Assembly (NCBI RefSeq): GCF_000972705.2
Contig: NZ_LATL02000169.1
Span: 1 to 16,973, forward strand
Direction of reading: 5' to 3'
Length of the DNA: 16,973 nt
DNA from: Limnoraphis robusta CS-951
GTDB lineage: Bacteria; Cyanobacteriota; Cyanobacteriia; Cyanobacteriales; Microcoleaceae
Each line of letters begins with the position of its first letter. The first letter of the stretch is position 1. The translations under genes and the position numbers were made by a program. The notes below the pieces were generated by a model. It had not been told where the DNA came from. It saw only the letters and a list, made by a program, of their open reading frames with translations, and did not search any database. Positions 15,035 through 16,973 of this stretch are shown here, in pieces.

Positions 15035-15067
15035 TTCCTGGTTTCTGGTGGAAGCCGGGAATTTTTT
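15035..15067 (+). terminator. intrinsic terminator of the carotenoid protein gene
   Basis: TTCCTGGTTTC pairs with GAAGCCGGGAA over 11 bp (two G-T pairs) around a 5-base loop, followed directly by TTTTTT. It lies 88 bases after the stop codon. Confidence 0.85.
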
Positions 15068-15089
15068 ATAGTCCAATTCTTGCCAACTG

Positions 15090-15131
15090 AAAGTCGCAAA
15101 GTTATCCGACTTTGCTCTCTCAAAAGAGGGC
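15090..15131. repeat. two adjacent hairpins
   Basis: AAAGTCG/CGACTTT (15090-15096 with 15107-15113) is followed without a gap by GCTCTCT/AGAGGGC (15114-15120 with 15125-15131, loop CAAA). No T-run follows. An alternative pairing GCAAAGT/ACTTTGC overlaps the first hairpin. They lie downstream of the terminator, so they are not needed to end the carotenoid message. Confidence 0.5.
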
Positions 15132-15401
15132 GCACTGAGTACACCCCAACCCGAATTAATGTCTAATTCATACCTAAATTTTTACAAAAGCTTTAAACTT
15201 GTCACTATTTTTAAAGTAATTGTGAAGGCACAGAAAATATCCGTTTGAATAGCCCTGATTTATCAGATCTGTCCTTCCAGTCTAGTGCTGGGTTCAGCAA
15301 CTTCCGATTAACGAATCTGAAACCTATAAATAAAAAAATATCTCAACTTTGTTATAATATGTCTCGAAAAAATATTATATTTTCAACGTCACTCGCGAGA
15401 G
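15132..15401. other. intergenic stretch before the IS element, no gene seen
   Basis: AT-rich, with a lone TATAAT at 15353-15358 that lacks a good -35. A TTG-initiated frame of 89 codons starts at 15245 but runs into the left end of the IS element and has no recognisable motif, so it is not called as a gene. Confidence 0.5.
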
Positions 15402-15430
15402 TCCCCACTCTCAGCAACGCGGAGTGGGGA
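15402..15430 (+). repeat. left-end hairpin of the IS element
   Basis: A perfect 9-bp stem (TCCCCACTC with GAGTGGGGA) with an 11-base loop, 87 bases before the tnpB start. Y1 transposases recognise such subterminal hairpins as single strands. Confidence 0.6.
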
Positions 15431-15516
15431 GGTAGAGCGAATTATATTTTAGGGTTCGATACCCTGAAATCTAATAATAGTGTTACAATAACCAGCAGAA
15501 ACTTCACTATTTGAAA

Positions 15517-16724
15517 ATGACTCAAATTCTCACAGTTAGTTGCAAGTTAGAGGTGTCGCCAGCACAGGCAGAAAAGCTTGATGCGGTACTGTCTAATTTT
15601 GCCAAATGCTGTGAGGCGCGTTAATCGTGAAACTCCTGGCAACCTGACAAATCAGATTGCTGTTCAGTCACTTATTTATAAAGCGGCACGCGCATATTCT
15701 GGACTTTCTTCTCAGTTAACAATCCTTGCTATTCGCCGAGTTTGTGGAAATCGGAAAACAGCCAAGCAGAAAAACAAACCTGTTAGAAAGTTTGCAGCAA
15801 CCTCAGCCAACTACGATTCTCGGACTTTTACGTTGAACGAGTCCCAATGGCAAGTCTCGTTGACAATGATGAAAGGCAGAGAAAAGTTTCCTCTAGCGAT
15901 TGGAAACTATCAGCGACACTTGTTAACAAGCCAAAAACCTAAATCTGCCACTCTTGTCAAAAAGAGAAGTGGTGATTATTGCCTGCAAATTCAGATACAT
16001 TCTGAACCTCCAAAAACAAAAGAAACTGATAAGTGTTTGGGTGTTGACTTGGGTCGTCGTGACATCGCCGTAACAAGTGCAGGTCATTCATTTAGTGGAG
16101 AACAAACAACTAAAGTTCGAGCGCATTTTAGCCGAGTTAGACAAAGTGTTCAACAAAAAGCGTCCAAAGGCGCTTCGGAGTTCGCGGCGAAGATGCCGTC
16201 AATTTCTAGCACGGTTAAGTGGACGCGAACGGAGGTTTCAAGCCTGGCAAAATCATACAATCAGTTATCGTTTGGTTCAGTACGCCAAAGCCAACAATCA
16301 GTTCATTTCTTTGGAAGATTTAACTGGAATTCGAGAACGCACCAACAAGAAACCGCGCTCAAAAACTGAGCGAAGAAAATCTAATAGTTGGGCATTTGAT
16401 CAGCTTCGACAATTTCTGGGATATAAGTCTATCAAAGAAGGTGTTGGGCTGGTGTTTGTGAACCCAGCCTATACGTCCCAGACGTGCCACCAATGTCTTC
16501 ATATTCATCCGATTAAAGGTAAGTCTTATCGCAACGGAAAAAACTTTTCCTGTGGCAACTGTGGATGGCGTGGCGATGCCGATCTAAACGGCGCAAAAAA
16601 TATTGAACAACTGGGGCGTTCTGTAAACACGCCGGTCGGTTCGAGTTATCTAAGATGCGATTTGTCTTATGATAGCTCCGGGCTACTGAAAGCTGCCAAC
16701 TCAGCCGCAGGCGGTTGGCAGTAG
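15517..16724 (+). pseudogene. tnpB: tnpB, RNA-guided nuclease/transposase-associated protein, two frameshifts
   Basis: Three frames must be joined: 15517 to about 15619 (MTQILTVSCKLEVSP to FAKCCEA), about 15620 to 16174 (VNRETPGNLTNQ, GNYQRHLLTSQ, GVDLGRRDIAVTS), and about 16176 to 16724 (RSSRRRCRQ, ISLEDLTGIRERT, CHQC, CGNCGW, DADLNGAKNI). Each junction is explained by one extra base (around 15619 and 16175). Without them the gene is exactly 402 codons, normal for TnpB. The RuvC catalytic acids (D in GVDLG, E in SLEDL, D in DADLN) and four zinc-ribbon cysteines are all present, so decay is recent or the shifts are sequencing errors. TnpB cleaves DNA guided by an omega-RNA from the element's right end. 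As written, this copy cannot make the full protein. Confidence 0.88.
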
Positions 16725-16858
16725 TTTACAGGCTACATTCAAAGGGAATGCGTGAGTTTCAAGTTCATCATCAACTTGGTATAGGCATCAACGTATGTAC
16801 AACAGCAAAGATTTACCAAAAATTGCCGCACACGCCCCTACCTTCAGGTATGGGGATA
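16693..16858 (+). ncRNA. probable omega-RNA (reRNA) scaffold at the 3' end of tnpB
   Basis: TnpB guides come from the 3' end of tnpB through the right end of the element. Here three hairpins occur in that stretch: CTGCCAAC/GTTGGCAG (16693-16721, overlapping the last tnpB codons), CAAGTT/AACTTG (16760-16778) and the right-end hairpin (16834-16854). The guide would be the flanking DNA just beyond the right tip. The 5' end of the RNA and the exact scaffold-guide border are not determined, and the RNA may start further upstream. Confidence 0.5.
16834..16854 (+). repeat. right-end hairpin of the IS element
   Basis: CCCC-TACC, loop TTCA, GGTA-T-GGGG: an 8-bp stem with one bulged T. It is of the compact type found at IS605-family right ends. 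Confidence 0.6.
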
Positions 16859-16876
16859 TAAGGCTCTTTCTAATGC

Positions 16877-16973
16877 TATAATAACTCTACTGGCAGGGTA
16901 TTCAACCAGTTGAAAAACCCAGCATCTAATCGATGCAATGAACCTTGAAAACTTAAGGTACGGGGTTCTTGCC
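16877..16973 (+). other. TATAAT box followed by several inverted repeats, cut by the window edge
   Basis: TATAAT (16877-16882) is followed within about 13 bases by GGGT-a-TTCAAC-ca-GTTGAA-aa-ACCC (16896-16920). Then come GCATC/GATGC (16922-16936) and CCTT/AAGG nested in GAACC/GGTTC (about 16940-16968). GGCA at 16892 could pair with TGCC at the very end. No -35 is clear. It may be a structured RNA, the leader of a following gene, or another element end. Confidence 0.35.

Larger units (their letters stand above)
15402..16858 (+). mobile_element. IS200/IS605-family element, tnpB-only (IS1341 type), decayed
   Basis: The element is bounded by end-type hairpins rather than terminal inverted repeats, as expected for IS200/IS605. 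The left hairpin TCCCCACTC/GAGTGGGGA is at 15402-15430. The right hairpin CCCCTACC/GGTATGGGG (one bulged T) is at 16834-16854. Between them is only a broken tnpB; there is no TnpA Y1 transposase. The exact tips lie a few to some tens of bases outside these hairpins and cannot be fixed without an empty site. It sits downstream of the terminated carotenoid gene, so insertion is probably harmless to it. Confidence 0.75.

Noticed and set aside
15450..15466. tRNA T-arm look-alike (5-bp stem with loop TTCGATA)
   Set aside because: No matching acceptor, D or anticodon arms were found around it; it lies inside the IS left end and is probably a chance hairpin.
15245..15514. TTG-initiated 89-codon plus-strand frame before tnpB
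   Set aside because: It crosses the left-end hairpin of the IS element, has no Shine-Dalgarno site, no recognisable motif and low-complexity content.
16877..16973. CRISPR leader or array
   Set aside because: The inverted repeats all differ and no direct repeat of 25-40 bases occurs before the window ends.

Overview
The window looks like chromosomal DNA of a filamentous cyanobacterium, probably Oscillatoriales and close to Planktothrix, Arthrospira or Oscillatoria. The genus is inference. The grounds are: a helical carotenoid protein (a homologue of the N-terminal domain of orange carotenoid protein, a family found in cyanobacteria); five copies of the octamer GCGATCGC (HIP1), where base composition alone would predict about 0.1; TPR-fused glycosyltransferases and an RTX protein with a C-terminal tail I associate with cyanobacteria; a cyanobacterial type of TnpB; and AT-rich DNA.

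Minus strand, 13368 down to 1: seven co-directional genes or gene fragments, mostly 7 to 90 bases apart, read from right to left. They are a 362-residue RTX calcium-binding protein with 26 uninterrupted nonapeptides; a 1751-residue protein with TPRs, a family 61 glycosyltransferase domain and three related TPR blocks; a 1363-residue protein with TPRs, a GT-A-like domain, an exostosin-like domain and a GT-B-like domain; a 334-residue glycosyltransferase that is a tandem copy of that last domain; a class I SAM methyltransferase; a 51-residue zinc-ribbon remnant; and a second methyltransferase that runs off the left edge. Together they resemble a glycan or surface-protein glycosylation locus. The RTX protein is a possible secreted, glycosylated product. 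That link is inference from gene order.

Middle, 13369 to 14463: a 1.1 kb region between the divergently transcribed RTX and carotenoid genes. It holds a clear minus-strand fossil of an EVE-domain (DUF55) gene, with three in-frame stops, at least one internal frameshift and a displaced start. It also holds a 9-bp hairpin and an 11-bp direct repeat.

Right side, 14464 to the end, plus strand: the helical carotenoid protein gene with a good Shine-Dalgarno site and a strong intrinsic terminator; two adjacent hairpins of unknown role; then an IS200/IS605-type element with tnpB only. The tnpB reading frame is broken by two single-base insertions. Removing them restores exactly 402 codons with all RuvC and zinc-ribbon residues present. 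Its 3' end and downstream DNA carry three hairpins, consistent with an omega-RNA and the right end. The last 100 bases after the element hold a TATAAT box followed by several inverted repeats, possibly the start of a structured RNA cut by the window edge.

No CRISPR array, tRNA or rRNA was recognised.
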